DNA of 64,000 nucleotides, from NCBI RefSeq assembly GCF_025460765.1, contig NZ_JAMWEG010000017.1:62001-126000 (forward strand). Direction: 5' to 3'. Positions 44,105 through 51,872 of the stretch are shown here, one piece after another. Source of the stretch: Micromonospora sp. MA102 (GTDB lineage Bacteria > Actinomycetota > Actinomycetes > Mycobacteriales > Micromonosporaceae). The notes under the pieces are model-generated. The model was not told the origin of the DNA. It was given only the letters and a program-made list of their open reading frames with translations, and did no database searches. The first letter of the stretch is position 1; the number at the start of each line of letters is the position of its first letter. The position numbers and the translations under genes are program-made.

Positions 44105-44878
44105 GTGACTGATCCGATCGCGCCGTGGGGTCGTCCTGCGTTTCGCCCGACCGGTCGCCGCGCCGGCGTGACGCTGATCGCCTTCGCCGACGAGGACGTG
44201 CTGAGCGCCCGGCCCGACCTCAGGCTTCACGGCGTCGCCCCGAAAACCGCCCCCACGGCCGCGCTCGACCTGCGCGTCCACCGGTACGCGGACAGCCCCG
44301 ACTGGATCGACGGCTGGCGCACCGGCCCGCTGCGCAACATCGCCGCCGGACAACTGGACGACCTTGATCGCCTCGACGCGGCATCGTGGTGCTACTCGAT
44401 AAACGTCGAGGTCGACGACCCGACGGACCTCACGCACCTGCAACTTGCCTGGGCGGTGGCAGCCATGCTGGCCGATGCCGGCAGTTGCGCGACGTTGGAC
44501 GCCTACGCGTGCAAGTGGCTTCCCCGGTCGGCCCTGGTGTCCCTGTCACCCCACCGGCCGTTCACCATCCAGCAGGAGGTGAGCCTCATCGCGGAGACCG
44601 AACCCCAGCCCGGGTTCGGGCACCCGGTGCACAGCCGCGGCATGATGAAGTTCGGCCGGCCGGATCTGATCGCGGGTGTTCCCGCCGACCGGATCGAGGA
44701 CACCGCACGGATCCTCAACCACCTCGCCCGGATGCTCGCCGAAGGCCACGTCCTCGAGCCCGGCCAGCAGCTTCGTTTCGACGGTCGTCGGACTCTGGCG
44801 GTGACGACGTACGCTCCGGATGCCACCACGCCCGAGGTGAACCTCAACAACGACGGGCTCCTGCTCGTCGATGTCTGA
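44105..44878 (+). CDS. Hypothetical protein
   Basis: A 257-residue soluble protein beginning at GTG 44105 (MTDPIAPWGRPAFRPTGRRA). Features include DASWCYSINVEVDDPTDLTH and a middle FTIQQEVSLIAETEPQPGFG with HSRGMMKFGRPD. The composition is normal for a folded enzyme-like or immunity-type protein, but no family was recognised. It lies alone, followed 63 bases later by a VOC gene in the same direction. Confidence 0.6.
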   Translation: MTDPIAPWGRPAFRPTGRRAGVTLIAFADEDVLSARPDLRLHGVAPKTAPTAALDLRVHRYADSPDWIDGWRTGPLRNIAAGQLDDLDRLDAASWCYSINVEVDDPTDLTHLQLAWAVAAMLADAGSCATLDAYACKWLPRSALVSLSPHRPFTIQQEVSLIAETEPQPGFGHPVHSRGMMKFGRPDLIAGVPADRIEDTARILNHLARMLAEGHVLEPGQQLRFDGRRTLAVTTYAPDATTPEVNLNNDGLLLVDV

Positions 44879-44941
44879 GCAACCTGTTCGACGCGGCGGC
44901 GGATGACCGTAACGCGCGCGACCACGAAGGGGATGTTCGCT

Positions 44942-45313
44942 GTGCCTCTCGGCAGACTCCACCATCTGATCGTCGACTGCCCGGATCCGATGGCCGAGGC
45001 GCGGTTCTGGAGCGCCGTCCTCGGCGACCCGATCACCTACGCGGACGACGGCTTCGTCGTCGTGTCGGCCGGCACGGCGGCGTCCGGCCTGGCGTTTCAG
45101 CGCGCCACCTACCTGACGCCGCCGACGTGGCCCGAGCCGGCCGTACCGCAGCAGATGCACCTCGACGTCATGGTCGACGACCAGGATGCGGCGGGCGAGG
45201 CGGTGCTCGCGCTGGGCGCGCGCCGGTTGCCCGGTGACCATGTGTACGCCGATCCGGCCGGCCACCCGTTCTGCCTGATCAGGCGCCCCACCTGGGCGCC
45301 GCCGGTGAACTGA
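44942..45313 (+). CDS. VOC family protein (glyoxalase-like domain)
   Basis: A single-domain vicinal-oxygen-chelate protein of 123 residues, starting GRLHHLIVDCPDPMAEARFW and ending in the paired strand DPAGHPFCLIRRP, as in the Glyoxalase_6 group. GTG 44942 has AAGGGGA at good spacing; ATG 44903 or 44933 would extend it by up to 13 residues. The His at about 6 and the HLDVMVDD strand could form a metal site. Function in resistance or small-molecule metabolism is unknown. Confidence 0.7.
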   Translation: MPLGRLHHLIVDCPDPMAEARFWSAVLGDPITYADDGFVVVSAGTAASGLAFQRATYLTPPTWPEPAVPQQMHLDVMVDDQDAAGEAVLALGARRLPGDHVYADPAGHPFCLIRRPTWAPPVN

Positions 45314-45429
45314 GTTCCGCCCGGCTCGTACTGCGGGACGGGTAGGTCCACGGCCGAGCGGAGCCGGCGGCGTCCCTCTGCACCCCCAGGTCGACAGCGA
45401 GGACGTCGCCGCGGCGACCAGCAGGGGCC

Positions 45430-45759
45430 TCAGCTGATGCGGAGGCTCGCGATCAGGCCGTCGCGGAGGTGGAAGGCCATCGGGCCGGTGCCGTTGAAGC
45501 CGTTGCCCGAGACCGTGAGGGTGACGACGTAGCTGTCGGGATCGGTGCCGGGCTCGATCCCGACGAGCGCGAAGTGCGACTGCACCCCGATGTTGTCGGT
45601 GCGGTCCCAGGAGCGCACGCCGTCGCGGCCGTGGAACTCGCGGCCCCAGTCGTTGAGGTACGCGTCGTCGGTGAACGCCGCGACGAAGGCGTCCGGGTCG
45701 GCGCGGTTCGTCGCGTCGATGAACGTCTGGATCGCGGCGGGGACCTCGGTGCTGGTCAT
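45430..45759 (-). CDS. Nuclear transport factor 2 (SnoaL-like) family protein
   Basis: A 109-residue protein of the NTF2-like fold: AAIQTFIDATNRADPDAFVA then AFTDDAYLNDWGREFHGRDG, ending GPMAFHLRDGLIASLRIS. This is the cone-shaped alpha+beta barrel used by many small isomerases and by proteins with no known activity. ATG 45759 has only a weak ribosome site; the frame is open further upstream but overlaps the zinc-finger gene and is not protein-like. Confidence 0.7.
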   Translation of the reverse strand: MTSTEVPAAIQTFIDATNRADPDAFVAAFTDDAYLNDWGREFHGRDGVRSWDRTDNIGVQSHFALVGIEPGTDPDSYVVTLTVSGNGFNGTGPMAFHLRDGLIASLRIS

Positions 45760-45947
45760 GAGCCCATCTTTCGACGGTCGTGCGGCGCGGACGGGCGCAC
45801 CGCAGGCGGGATGACGGGCCGCCAGGAGGCGGCCCGCGGCCGTGGCAACCGCTGCCGAGCGTATGTCATTCATCCCTGTGCAACAGGCGGAACCCGCCCC
45901 GACGTCGCGCCCTGGCACCGGCCGTCGGCGCCCGCGGACGCGACGGG

Positions 45948-46262
45948 TCAGCCCCGCTGCTGGCACGGCACGCAGTAGCGGGCCGAGGGCAGGATCTCCA
46001 GCCGGGCCGTCGGGATGTCCTCGCCGCAGCGCTCGCAGACGCCGTAGTCGCCTTCGGACATCCGCCTCAGCGCGCGGGCGGTGTCGGCGATGCCCTGCTG
46101 GGCCACCTCGATCAGCCGGCGCAGGGTGTCCGGGTCGTGGCCGCCGCGGTCCCGCTGCCGGGACTGAAGCGTGAGTTCGGTGAGCTGGTCGGTGTGCTCG
46201 CCGAACTGGCGTTCCAGCAGCTCGCGCAGCATCTCGGTGCGGTCGTCGAGGGTGTGCGTCAT
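45948..46262 (-). CDS. TraR/DksA-type C4 zinc-finger protein
   Basis: A 104-residue protein with an N-terminal coiled coil (MLRELLERQFGEHTDQLTEL) and a C-terminal zinc ribbon CERCGEDIPTARLEILPSAR then YCVPCQQ, the four cysteines of DksA/TraR proteins. The coiled-coil tip with acidic DPDTL is consistent with insertion into the RNA polymerase secondary channel, though in actinomycetes such small relatives are little studied. Encoded 31 bases after the MreB-like gene in the same direction. Confidence 0.85.
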   Translation of the reverse strand: MTHTLDDRTEMLRELLERQFGEHTDQLTELTLQSRQRDRGGHDPDTLRRLIEVAQQGIADTARALRRMSEGDYGVCERCGEDIPTARLEILPSARYCVPCQQRG

Positions 46263-46293
46263 GGTCGTGGTCCTTTCCGGTGGCAGGTCGGGT

Positions 46294-47106
46294 TCAGTCG
46301 GTCGCGGGGTGCCGGGTGGCCGCGACGGCGGCCATCCCGGCGCCGGTCAGCGCGGCGGTGCGGGGTGATGCGGCGCGGTGCACGGTCGCGCCCAGCGTGG
46401 CGACCAGCCGGGCGGTCAGGTCGGGTCGGGTCGCTCCGTCGCCGACCACGACCACGCCCCGGGCCAGGCAGGCGCGGAAGAGCGGCCGCACGGCCGGCTC
46501 CTGTCGCAGCTCGCGGACCAGCCTGGCCGTGGTGTCGGCGAGCATGGCGGCGGTGATCGCGTGGTTCAGGTCACGGGTGCCGACCTCGGCGCGCCGGGCG
46601 GCGACCACCCGGCCGTGCTCCAGCACAGCCACCTCGGTGAGCTGGGCGCCGATGTCGGCGAGCAGCAGGGTGCCGGCGGCGGCGCCGGCGCCGATGGCGC
46701 CCGCGCGCACGCTGTCGAGGAAGAGCACCCGGGACGGCGCGAGCACCGCGTTGAGCACGCGCCGTGTCGCTTCCTCGTCGGCCGGTGTGGCGAGTACCGG
46801 GCGGCAGGCCACGACGAGCGCCCCCACCGGCACCGCGGTGCGGTGGTCGCGCAGGAGCCGCCGCAGTTCGGTGGCGCAGGCCGCGCCGTCGACCACCCGT
46901 CCGCGCCGCACGACCGGTGCCCGCAGGACCTGGCCGACCGGGGTGCGCAACACCCCGCCGGATCCCAGCCAGATCCGCAGCTGGGCGCTGCCGAGGTCCA
47001 CGGCAACCGGCTCGGGGCGAACGGGGACCGCCGGGCGGGTGTGGGAGCGCCCGACCAGCAGCCCGGTGTGCGCCGACAGGGGAAGGGAGGTGACGTTGCC
47101 GGACAT
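46294..47106 (-). CDS. Short MreB/Hsp70-fold actin-like protein
   Basis: A 270-residue protein of the actin-like ATPase fold. Phosphate-1 is EPVAVDLGSAQLRIWLG (about 33-48); phosphate-2 appears as LLLADIGAQLTEVAVLEHG (about 146-164); the adenosine motif is degenerate, GVVVVGDGATRPDL (about 215) in place of the usual GGGA. It is some 70 residues shorter than MreB and probably lacks a subdomain. Start ATG 47106 is used. Micromonospora-type genomes carry such solitary MreB-like proteins; a true cytoskeletal role is doubtful. Confidence 0.65.
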   Translation of the reverse strand: MSGNVTSLPLSAHTGLLVGRSHTRPAVPVRPEPVAVDLGSAQLRIWLGSGGVLRTPVGQVLRAPVVRRGRVVDGAACATELRRLLRDHRTAVPVGALVVACRPVLATPADEEATRRVLNAVLAPSRVLFLDSVRAGAIGAGAAAGTLLLADIGAQLTEVAVLEHGRVVAARRAEVGTRDLNHAITAAMLADTTARLVRELRQEPAVRPLFRACLARGVVVVGDGATRPDLTARLVATLGATVHRAASPRTAALTGAGMAAVAATRHPATD

Positions 47107-47221
47107 GACCGACCTCTTCTACGTGGAGATTGCGCAGCCGTCCGATGGACGGGGCGATGGGTGGATGGCCGGGCCGTCGGCCGTCAGGCCGGTGCGCGCG
47201 ACGGCGCCGGCTCGGCGGGGT

Positions 47222-47383
47222 TCACGGGCGGCGTCGGTGCGCCGGCGGCGGGGGGACGTGACCGGTCCCGGAGGCGGGGCCGCCGCCGGCCGAACCGGGA
47301 ACCCGAGCCGGTCCACGCCGGGCCAGCGGCGGACAACCGGCGAACGCCGGCGTGGTGGCCACCTGCGTGCGGGTCATCGTCAT
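47222..47383 (-). CDS. Possible small basic peptide
   Basis: A 53-codon frame starts at ATG 47383, seven bases after GAGGAGG, and reads MTMTRTQVATTPAFAGCPPL with a glycine/proline-rich end. The ribosome site is convincing, the protein sequence is not. It might be a leader or a small unstructured peptide. The region from here to 47889 otherwise holds a hairpin and no gene I can support. Confidence 0.3.
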   Translation of the reverse strand: MTMTRTQVATTPAFAGCPPLARRGPARVPGSAGGGPASGTGHVPPPPAHRRRP

Positions 47384-47523
47384 CACCGCCTCCTCGCTAC
47401 TCGGGTACGCGTCGGACCTCCAGCGTCGCCCGAAAGCAGAGTGTTGGCATTGCGCGTGACCGGCCAATAAAAGCCCGGTTGATTGCCGGCCGCCGGAGAA
47501 CACCATCGCTTTTCGTCCGGCTG

Positions 47524-47542
47524 CCGTCACCCTCGGTGACGG
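47524..47542. repeat. Short perfect inverted repeat in an intergenic region
   Basis: CCGTCACC-CTC-GGTGACGG, eight-base arms and a three-base loop, in the 500-base gap before the antiporter-regulator gene. It could be a protein-binding site or a weak hairpin. Nearby bases 47470-47490 (CCAATAAAAGCC) are unusually AT-rich for this genome and may hold a promoter. Confidence 0.35.
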
Positions 47543-47889
47543 GCCGCGGATCCGGGGGACCTTCCCGAATTGCGCCCCGGAGCGAGGGTCGGCGAAGGCT
47601 ATGGTGGGCCACATGCGTACCCACCAGCACCCCGTCGGCGTCGCGCGCCCCCTCGCGCTGTCGATGCTGGCCGTGCTGGCGGTTGTCGTCGCGGCGGTTC
47701 GCGCCGGCTGCGCGCTCGGGATGAGCATCGTGGTCCGGCTGAGCCGGGCCGTCGCCGGCTGCGTTCCGGCCTGGTCGGCCGATCGGGCGCCGCCGGGCGT
47801 CGGGACAGCCGCTCGACCGTCCACCGCGTTGCCGTAGGCGGCCGGCTCTCGGCCGGCCCTGGGCAGCCGTCCCGCAAGGAGCAACCCTC

Positions 47890-48120
47890 GTGAACATCGA
47901 ACGCACGACGCTGCCGGGCATCGGAGTACGACACACCTTCACGACCAGAGAAGGCCGCCGGATCGGCATCGTGGAGTACCAGGTGGGCGACCGCCGGGAC
48001 GTCGTCCACGACGACCCGGACGACCCCGACGGCATGGTCAGCCTCGCCCTGACCCGCAGCGAGGCCAGCGCGCTGGCCGCCCTGCTCGGCTTCCCGGAAC
48101 TGGTCGCCGTCCCGGCCTGA
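47890..48120 (+). CDS. Cation:proton antiporter regulatory subunit-like protein
   Basis: A 76-residue protein beginning at GTG 47890 (AAGGAGC upstream): MNIERTTLPGIGVRHTFTTR then EGRRIGIVEYQVGDRRD. This resembles the N-terminal TrkA-C-like regulatory subunit that usually precedes a KefB-type K+/H+ antiporter (KhtT-like). Here the antiporter gene is absent: a convergent PucR gene ends four bases after the stop. It may act in trans or be an orphan. The Na+/H+ antiporter at 55.6 kb belongs to a different family. Confidence 0.6.
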   Translation: MNIERTTLPGIGVRHTFTTREGRRIGIVEYQVGDRRDVVHDDPDDPDGMVSLALTRSEASALAALLGFPELVAVPA

Positions 48121-48124
48121 CCCG

Positions 48125-49354
48125 CTACGCGGGCAGCGGCCGACGCGGCCAGTCCAGCGCCCGCGCGCCGAGCACGGCGGCGTGCAGGGTGAACCGGTCC
48201 CGGGGATCGGCGGGGTCGTAGCCGCTCAGCGCCCGGATCCGGTCCAGCCGATAGGTGACGGTGCGCACGGACACGTGCAGGCGGCGGGCCGCCTCCGTGG
48301 CGACCTCGCGGCACCCGAAGTACTCGTTGAGGGTGTCCAGCAGCGGCTCGGCGCCGCCCCGGGCCTCGCTCAGCGGTGTCAGCACCGCCCGCACGAGATC
48401 CACCATTGCGGCCTGGTCACGCAGCAGGACGCGGTAGATGAGCAGGTCGTGGGCGTCGATCACGGAGGTGTCGGCGTGCAGTCGCCGCGCCGTGGTCAGC
48501 GCCTCGCGGGCCTCCTCGTAGGAGCGGGCGATGCCGTACAGGCCCGGGTGCGGGCGGCCCACCGCCACCTGCCACGGCCGGCCCCGCACGAGGCGGTCCA
48601 ACTCGCCGTGCATCAGCCGCCCCAGACCCGCCACCGACCCACCGTCGCCCCCACCCCGGTCGGGCGTCACCGTGTCCGCCGGGGCGATCACGACGAGCAG
48701 GCCCTCCTTCGTGGCCACCAGCACGTCCCGGTCACCCAACCGGTCGAAGATGACCCGTTCCAGCGCGCTGATCGCCGCCTCGGTGTCCGGCAGCCGATGA
48801 CCCGGCGCGGCGAGCGCGACCTGGTGCACCCGGGCCAGGTCCAGCCCGAACGGCTCGGCCCGCTCCACCAACCCGCCGAGGTCGGAGTCGCCACGCAGCA
48901 GGTCGTCGACGAGTTCCCGGCGCAGCGCCTCCTCCCGGCGGACCAGGTCCCGGCGGGCCGCCGCGTAGCCCTCGGCGACGGTGGCCACGGCGGTGTCGAC
49001 CACGTGGAGCACGGCGTCCGCCGACGCGCGCACCGTCTCGCTGTCGGTGGCACTGGCCAGGTGCGGCAGCTGCCGCCAGAGCCGCCGTGCCGCGGACAGG
49101 TAGAGGCGGACCGCCCGGCCCGCTGACACACCCTGCTCGGCGGCGCGTCGGCCGAGCGCACCCACCGCGTCGAGTTCGCCGCGGCGCGGCCGGCGGCCGG
49201 TCACCGCCGCGTCGGTCAACAGCCGTAGATAGTCGCCGAGCAGCTCCACCGGTACGCCACCGGCATCGGCGCTGGCCGCGCGGGCCACCTCGGTCAGCCA
49301 CGCGTCATCGCCGCGGGCCCCGGCCGGAGCCGGTCGGCGGACGCTCTCGGTCAT
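48125..49354 (-). CDS. PucR-type transcriptional regulator
   Basis: A 409-residue regulator with a GGDEF-like middle region (VALAAPGHRLPDTEAAISAL onward) and a C-terminal PucR helix-turn-helix reading REVATEAARRLHVSVRTVTY then RLDRIRALSG. ATG 49354 has GGGAGA at good spacing; three further ATGs up to 49423 are in frame. It is encoded downstream of, and in the same direction as, an amidohydrolase gene, which it might control. PucR-family proteins typically activate purine, amine or amino-acid utilisation genes. Confidence 0.85.
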   Translation of the reverse strand: MTESVRRPAPAGARGDDAWLTEVARAASADAGGVPVELLGDYLRLLTDAAVTGRRPRRGELDAVGALGRRAAEQGVSAGRAVRLYLSAARRLWRQLPHLASATDSETVRASADAVLHVVDTAVATVAEGYAAARRDLVRREEALRRELVDDLLRGDSDLGGLVERAEPFGLDLARVHQVALAAPGHRLPDTEAAISALERVIFDRLGDRDVLVATKEGLLVVIAPADTVTPDRGGGDGGSVAGLGRLMHGELDRLVRGRPWQVAVGRPHPGLYGIARSYEEAREALTTARRLHADTSVIDAHDLLIYRVLLRDQAAMVDLVRAVLTPLSEARGGAEPLLDTLNEYFGCREVATEAARRLHVSVRTVTYRLDRIRALSGYDPADPRDRFTLHAAVLGARALDWPRRPLPA

Positions 49355-49494
49355 CGCGGTCTCCCAGGCGGGGTCGGCATCGCGCACACCGACCCGGTTC
49401 ATCCAGCCCATGGTCGCAGGCATGGCGCCGGCGGGCTCGGAAGTCCGCGAGCCCGTCGGCCGGACCGGCGGAAGCGCCGGCCGGGGCTTCCGCT

Positions 49495-51072
49495 TCAGCG
49501 GCTTCCGTTCCGCTGCCAGCGGATCTCGCCGCCCACGACGGTCGTCATGACCCTGGTACGCAGCACCGCGGCCGGCGAGTCCCGGTAGGGGTCGGTGTCG
49601 ACCGCGATGAAGTCGGCGAGTCTACCCGGGGCGAGGACACCCTTGCGGTCGTCCTCGCCGGCAGCGCGGGCAGCCCCCAGGGTGTGCGCGCGGACGGCCT
49701 CGGGCATGCTCAGCCGCTGCGCCGGCTGCCAGCCGCCCGCGGGGGTGCCGTCGGGACGGGCCCGGGTGACCGCGGCGTACAGCGCGGCGAAGGGATCGGG
49801 ATCCTCGACGGGGGCGTCGGAGCCGAACGCCAGCACGACGCCGGCGTCGAGCATCCCGCGCCAGGCGTAGGAGGCCAGATCGTGGCCGGCCAGCAGGGAG
49901 TCGACCAGATCGATGTCGCTGGTGCAGTGCACCGGCTGCATGGAGGCGACGATGCCCAGGGCGGCCATCCTGGCCAGGTCGGCGGGCCGGAGGTGCTGCG
50001 CGTGCTCGATGCGGTGCCGCAGCCCCGGTGTGCGGCCGACCGCCGCGTAGGCGTCGACGACCAGGTGGTTGGCGCGGTCGCCGATGGCGTGCGTGGCCAC
50101 CGCGATGCCGGCGCCCGCGGCCCTGCCGAACAGCTCGACCAGCTCCTCGTACGGGGTGACCGCGATGCCCACGTTGCCCTGCTCGCCCGCGAAGGGCCTG
50201 CTCATGTGGCAGGTGTGCGACCCGAGCGCCCCATCGCTGAAGATCTTCACCGGCCCGGTGCGGATCCAGTCGTCGCCCTGCCCGGTCCGGCGGCCCTCGG
50301 CGATGGCCGCCTCCAGGTGCGTCATCGGGATCGCCTTGTGCACGCGGAGCTTGAGCTCGCCGGCGTCGCGCAGCGCGAGATAGGCCGCCCGGCAGTCCTC
50401 GCCGTCGATGTCGTGCACGCTGGTCAGACCGACCGCGAGCAGTTCCTCCTGCCCGGCCCTCAGCAGGTCGCGCAGGTCGGGGGAGACCATGAGGTCCCGC
50501 AGCGGGTGGGAGGCCGTCTCGCGGAGGATGCCGGTCGGCTCCCCGCGTGCGTCCCGGACGATCTCGCCGCCCACCGGGTCGGGGGTGCTCGCGTCGATAC
50601 CGGCCAGCCGCAGGGCTGCCGAGTTGGCCCAGACGGTGTGCCCGTCCACGCTGGGCAGCGCCACCGGCAGCTCGGGACAGACCAAGTCCAGGGCGTACCG
50701 GTCCGGCTGCGCCGGCGGATCCCAGGCGTTGCTGTTCCACCGGCCGCCGAACAGCCATGCACCCGGCCGCAGCCGCGCCGCGTGGGCCGCCACCATGGCG
50801 AGGGCCTCGTCCAGCCCGCGGGCCCCGCGCAGGTCGACGGCGCTCAGGCTCTGCGCGTACTGGGCGGTGTGGATGTGGGCGTCGTAGAACCCGGGGAGCA
50901 CCGCGGCGCCCTCCAGGTCGATGAGCTCCGCGCCGCGGCCCACCGCCTCGCGCACCTCCGCCTCCCGGCCGACGGCCAGCAGGCGGTCGCCGTCCACGGC
51001 CAGGGCCTCGGCCAGCGGGTTGCCGTCGTCGCCGGTGTGGATGGCGGCGTTGCGGTACACGCGGATGCTCAT
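49495..51072 (-). CDS. YtcJ-type amidohydrolase
   Basis: A 525-residue metal-dependent hydrolase of the amidohydrolase_3 group. It starts MSIRVYRNAAIHTGDDGNPL and shows the metal HxH in GFYDAHIHTAQY (about 61-72), HAIGDRANHLVVDAY, RIEHAQHL and the catalytic aspartate in AFGSDAPVEDPDP. GGGAGTC lies before ATG 51072. Related enzymes hydrolyse N-formyl or amide bonds of small molecules; substrate unknown. No signal peptide. Neighbouring PucR gene suggests nitrogen or amine metabolism. Confidence 0.85.
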   Translation of the reverse strand: MSIRVYRNAAIHTGDDGNPLAEALAVDGDRLLAVGREAEVREAVGRGAELIDLEGAAVLPGFYDAHIHTAQYAQSLSAVDLRGARGLDEALAMVAAHAARLRPGAWLFGGRWNSNAWDPPAQPDRYALDLVCPELPVALPSVDGHTVWANSAALRLAGIDASTPDPVGGEIVRDARGEPTGILRETASHPLRDLMVSPDLRDLLRAGQEELLAVGLTSVHDIDGEDCRAAYLALRDAGELKLRVHKAIPMTHLEAAIAEGRRTGQGDDWIRTGPVKIFSDGALGSHTCHMSRPFAGEQGNVGIAVTPYEELVELFGRAAGAGIAVATHAIGDRANHLVVDAYAAVGRTPGLRHRIEHAQHLRPADLARMAALGIVASMQPVHCTSDIDLVDSLLAGHDLASYAWRGMLDAGVVLAFGSDAPVEDPDPFAALYAAVTRARPDGTPAGGWQPAQRLSMPEAVRAHTLGAARAAGEDDRKGVLAPGRLADFIAVDTDPYRDSPAAVLRTRVMTTVVGGEIRWQRNGSR

Positions 51073-51156
51073 GTGACTCCCACGAACTTCAAGGGGCGAT
51101 GGACCATCACAGTAGGAGCGTCGCCACGACCCACACCATGTTCCGCGCCAACGTCG

Positions 51157-51786
51157 TCAGTCGGATGGGGGAGTGGGTGCGGCCAGGTGGCCGAGCATGC
51201 GGCCCAGCTGTGCGGCGTACGCGTCGAGGAACTCGGGCGAGTCGGCTGCCAGGCCGGTCAGCCGACGGACGACCTGCGGCAGCACGGTCGGCGCCATGGC
51301 CGCCGCGAAGAACGTCAGCACCACGTACGCGGGATCGAGGTCGGCGGACAGCTCACCGGTCCGCTGCCGGCGGCGCACGTCATCGACCATCGCCGTGAAG
51401 TACCGGTGGGCCTGCGCCTCGTCTTCGGTCTCGGTGGTCGCTCCCGGGTCGGCGAGTCCCTCCCAGATGAGCAGCCGCGCCCAGGACCGCTCGGTCGCGC
51501 CGAGTCGGAGGAAGCCCGCGACCACTTCGGCCATCGACCGATCAGGTTGCGCGGCGCCGCTGGTGGCCCGCCAGCGCTGCTGCAGGGCCTGGTAGAGGCC
51601 TTCCTTGCCGGCGAAGTAGTAGGAGATCAGCTGCTGGTTGACCCCGGCGCGAGCGGCGATCGCGCTGGTGCGGGCGCCGGCGAAGCCGTGCTCGCCGAAC
51701 TCGACGAGCGCCGCCTCGAGGATGCGCTCGCGCGTGCGCTCCGCGTCGCGCTGTCGTTGATCGCCGCTGGGGGACCGCCGTGGCAT
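51157..51786 (-). CDS. TetR family transcriptional regulator
   Basis: A 209-residue regulator with the TetR helix-turn-helix TSAIAARAGVNQQLISYYFA GK and an unassigned ligand domain with a TetR_C-type pattern. The ATG has no ribosome site but lies exactly six bases after a TAGGAT hexamer, so the message is probably leaderless. It is divergent from an FAD monooxygenase gene 86 bases away, which it likely represses. Confidence 0.85.
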   Translation of the reverse strand: MPRRSPSGDQRQRDAERTRERILEAALVEFGEHGFAGARTSAIAARAGVNQQLISYYFAGKEGLYQALQQRWRATSGAAQPDRSMAEVVAGFLRLGATERSWARLLIWEGLADPGATTETEDEAQAHRYFTAMVDDVRRRQRTGELSADLDPAYVVLTFFAAAMAPTVLPQVVRRLTGLAADSPEFLDAYAAQLGRMLGHLAAPTPPSD

Positions 51787-51792
51787 GCGGTG

Positions 51793-51840
51793 ATCCTATC
51801 AGCGTCAAATGAACACATGATCCAATCAACCATCCGATTG
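51793..51840. promoter_or_regulatory. Leaderless -10 element and candidate TetR operator
   Basis: On the minus strand TAGGAT (51798-51793) is followed after six bases by the TetR ATG, the geometry of leaderless actinomycete promoters. To its right, CAATC (51823-51827) and GATTG (51836-51840) flank an eight-base spacer; this inverted repeat could be the operator for both divergent genes. A TTGACA at 51838-51843 may be the -35 for the monooxygenase. Confidence 0.45.
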
Positions 51841-51872
51841 ACAAAACTACACACGCGAATGACGATCAGGTC

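Noticed and set aside
47601..47837. A 78-codon plus-strand frame with one hydrophobic helix
   Set aside because: No ribosome site, no recognisable motif, and composition typical of chance frames in GC-rich DNA.
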